Assembly: GCA_027627225.1 (NCBI GenBank)
Contig: CM051034.1
Location: 48,713,081 to 48,777,080, forward strand
DNA: 64,000 nucleotides
Direction: 5' to 3'
From: Congeria kusceri
Taxonomy: Eukaryota; Mollusca; Bivalvia; Myida; Dreissenidae
How positions within the stretch are numbered: position 1 is the stretch's first letter; each line of letters begins with the position of its first letter. Below the pieces are notes generated by a model that saw only the letters and a list, made by a program, of their open reading frames with translations, was not told the DNA's origin and did no database searches. Positions 62,910 to 64,000 of this stretch are shown piece after piece. A program made the position numbers and the translations under genes.

Positions 62910-63904
62910 CTTGATCGTCGTGGGTTTCAGCTATGGTTGTCACGGTTGAACGTGTAGCACCCTCGCGTTCCACAGGGCTAACAGCTGCAAACAAAGATTT
63001 CGATTGAACGGTCATTAAATACCTGTTTAATATAAATGAATTGAATACAAATATATTTAAATCGAAAATGTTTATTTTTAGAAGCTTTGCACATTACGCT
63101 ACACTGTATCTGCTTATATTTCTTTCGTATATTTTTCATATTCACGGAGTCGTCTACGAGTTATCTTTGCTTGAAGGTTTTTAATCTCTTAAAGGCTAAA
63201 GCAGTGTCAAACTAATTCGCAAAGTTTGGATTGAAGCTGTAAAATGTGTTCATTTAATTGGCTTATATTGCCAAAACACTAATAAACGTACCGTGAGTTA
63301 CCTGGGTTTTAACTGTGGTTTTGACGGTTGGAATTGTATCTTTACGTTTGACGGCTTAATAAATATTTTAAAGGTAATATTAAATACAGTCCATGTTCAG
63401 TATGTGGTTTGTTTATCACTAAAATAAATGTTTACAAATTTAATTGTATATATGTAAATGATGTGTGATGCAGTCGTTGGCTTACCTTGAAGTGTTTTGG
63501 TCTTGGGTGTGTTAGTCACATTCGTGCCGGTGTCCACATCAGTCTCCGAATGGCGAGCCGCTGGAGAATATAACGTGAACTGTACAGTTTTCATTCGCTT
63601 ACTCATACAATATCATGTATAAACGGCATATCAGTGTCAAACTATGTATATGTTGTATACAAGAATGGATATCCCGTAGAACGATAAACTATATATTAAC
63701 ATATATTACTTGATTACAGACTTATCTTATATTTTTTACCGTTGGATTCATATGGGCTACTGACGGTATGACTTGATTACATTTTAGACACACCTTTGCC
63801 GCAATTACCTTCTAACAGGCTCATTTGCTCTTCAGAGCGTATGTCCTGGTTTGACTCTTTTGGCACTTCTTCGTCTGTCTCCATTATTTTTAAACCTATC
63901 TCTT
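62910..63904 (-). CDS. Gene II, linker exon cassette, copy 2 (four phase-1 exons)
   Basis: Exons in order: 63904-63794 (111 bp; IMETDEEVPKESNQDIRSEE, MSLLEGNCGK), 63560-63486 (75 bp; ARHSETDVDTGTNVTNTPKT), 63354-63292 (63 bp; VKRKDTIPTVKTTVKTQ) and 62984-62910 (75 bp; VSPVEREGATRSTVTTIAET). Lengths and phases are identical to copy 1, at offsets of 3987 to 4000 bp, and none contains a stop. In the 63-bp exon the last codons differ (QETQG becomes QVTHG) and the base before the donor stays G. The two copies come from one tandem duplication that continues beyond the right edge. The true first exon of gene II is outside the window. Confidence 0.55.
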
Positions 63905-64000
63905 CTGAATTTCGAAACAAAATTTAGATTTTTTTTAAAATATTTAAGTATAGGGCTTTGTTACATACATGTATATGTCACAACAAACAAGTTCGACCTT

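Larger units (their letters stand above)
58000..64000. repeat. Tandem segmental duplication, ~4.0-kb period
   Basis: Sequence from about 58040 to 60000 recurs at about 62010 to 64000 with small indels; offsets rise from 3972 to 4001 bp. Both copies hold the four linker exons. Copy 1 alone is followed by the hAT-like insertion. Copy 2 runs off the right edge. Confidence 0.88.

Noticed and set aside
58000..64000. Direct LTRs of a retrotransposon
   Set aside because: The repeats contain spliced-type exons with conserved phase and no primer-binding site or polypurine tract; a segmental duplication explains them better.

Overview
The window looks like nuclear DNA of a bivalve mollusc. It is AT-rich, all recognisable host coding sequence is short exons with GT/AG borders, and it is packed with transposable elements, including repeat types common in bivalves (a tRNA-headed SINE, and GGCCATAACTCTG... 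repeats ending in runs of CAGACCGA). There are no operons, rRNA or CRISPR. The species call is inference from repeat style and gene families.

Host genes. The only host coding signal is two paralogous genes on the minus strand. Gene II (63904 down to 43777, 5' end beyond the window) has symmetric linker exons followed by three tandem copies of a ~250-residue module. Each module is spread over four exons that start and end in phase 0, so modules 1, 2 and 3 can join into one reading frame. Each module starts with an OTU-like stretch (PG-x-E-T-T-S/C-L-Y ... LLxG ... LRxAAxRYA). A later exon carries an LHIYWM...VPLF signature that recalls vertnin-like/OTU-fold proteins. Gene I (27532 down to the left edge) has the same three modules in the same order, each closest to its counterpart in gene II. 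All three are broken by stops, frameshifts, a lost splice donor and a deletion. Upstream of its modules lie exons for a TNFR-like cysteine-rich ectodomain and a single transmembrane helix. The reading frame runs from the helix through cytoplasmic exons to the start of the first module, with one stop in a skippable exon. The ancestral protein was probably a membrane receptor with three intracellular OTU-like pseudo-enzyme modules.

Mobile DNA, left to right: a decayed Penelope-like element with inverted 3' ends (6803-8502); a 5.9-kb ISL2EU-like DNA transposon with a YqaJ nuclease gene and a THAP/DDE transposase gene facing each other, both decayed (18124-24064); a degraded reverse transcriptase (24450-25600); SINEs (26571-27055); a 5,873-bp PIF/Harbinger element with matching ends, a TAA target duplication and two intact genes (30988-36860); a LINE 3' fragment (39430-40610); and a 1.1-kb hAT-like element (60308-61422). 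At least six fold-back or MITE-like palindromes and a ~550-bp (AGT)n tract are scattered through introns.

Right end. A ~4.0-kb tandem duplication (58.0-62.0 kb, then 62.0 kb to the edge) repeats a cassette of four small phase-1 exons, doubling the linker of gene II. Remaining stretches are AT-rich introns or intergenic DNA in which I see nothing codable.
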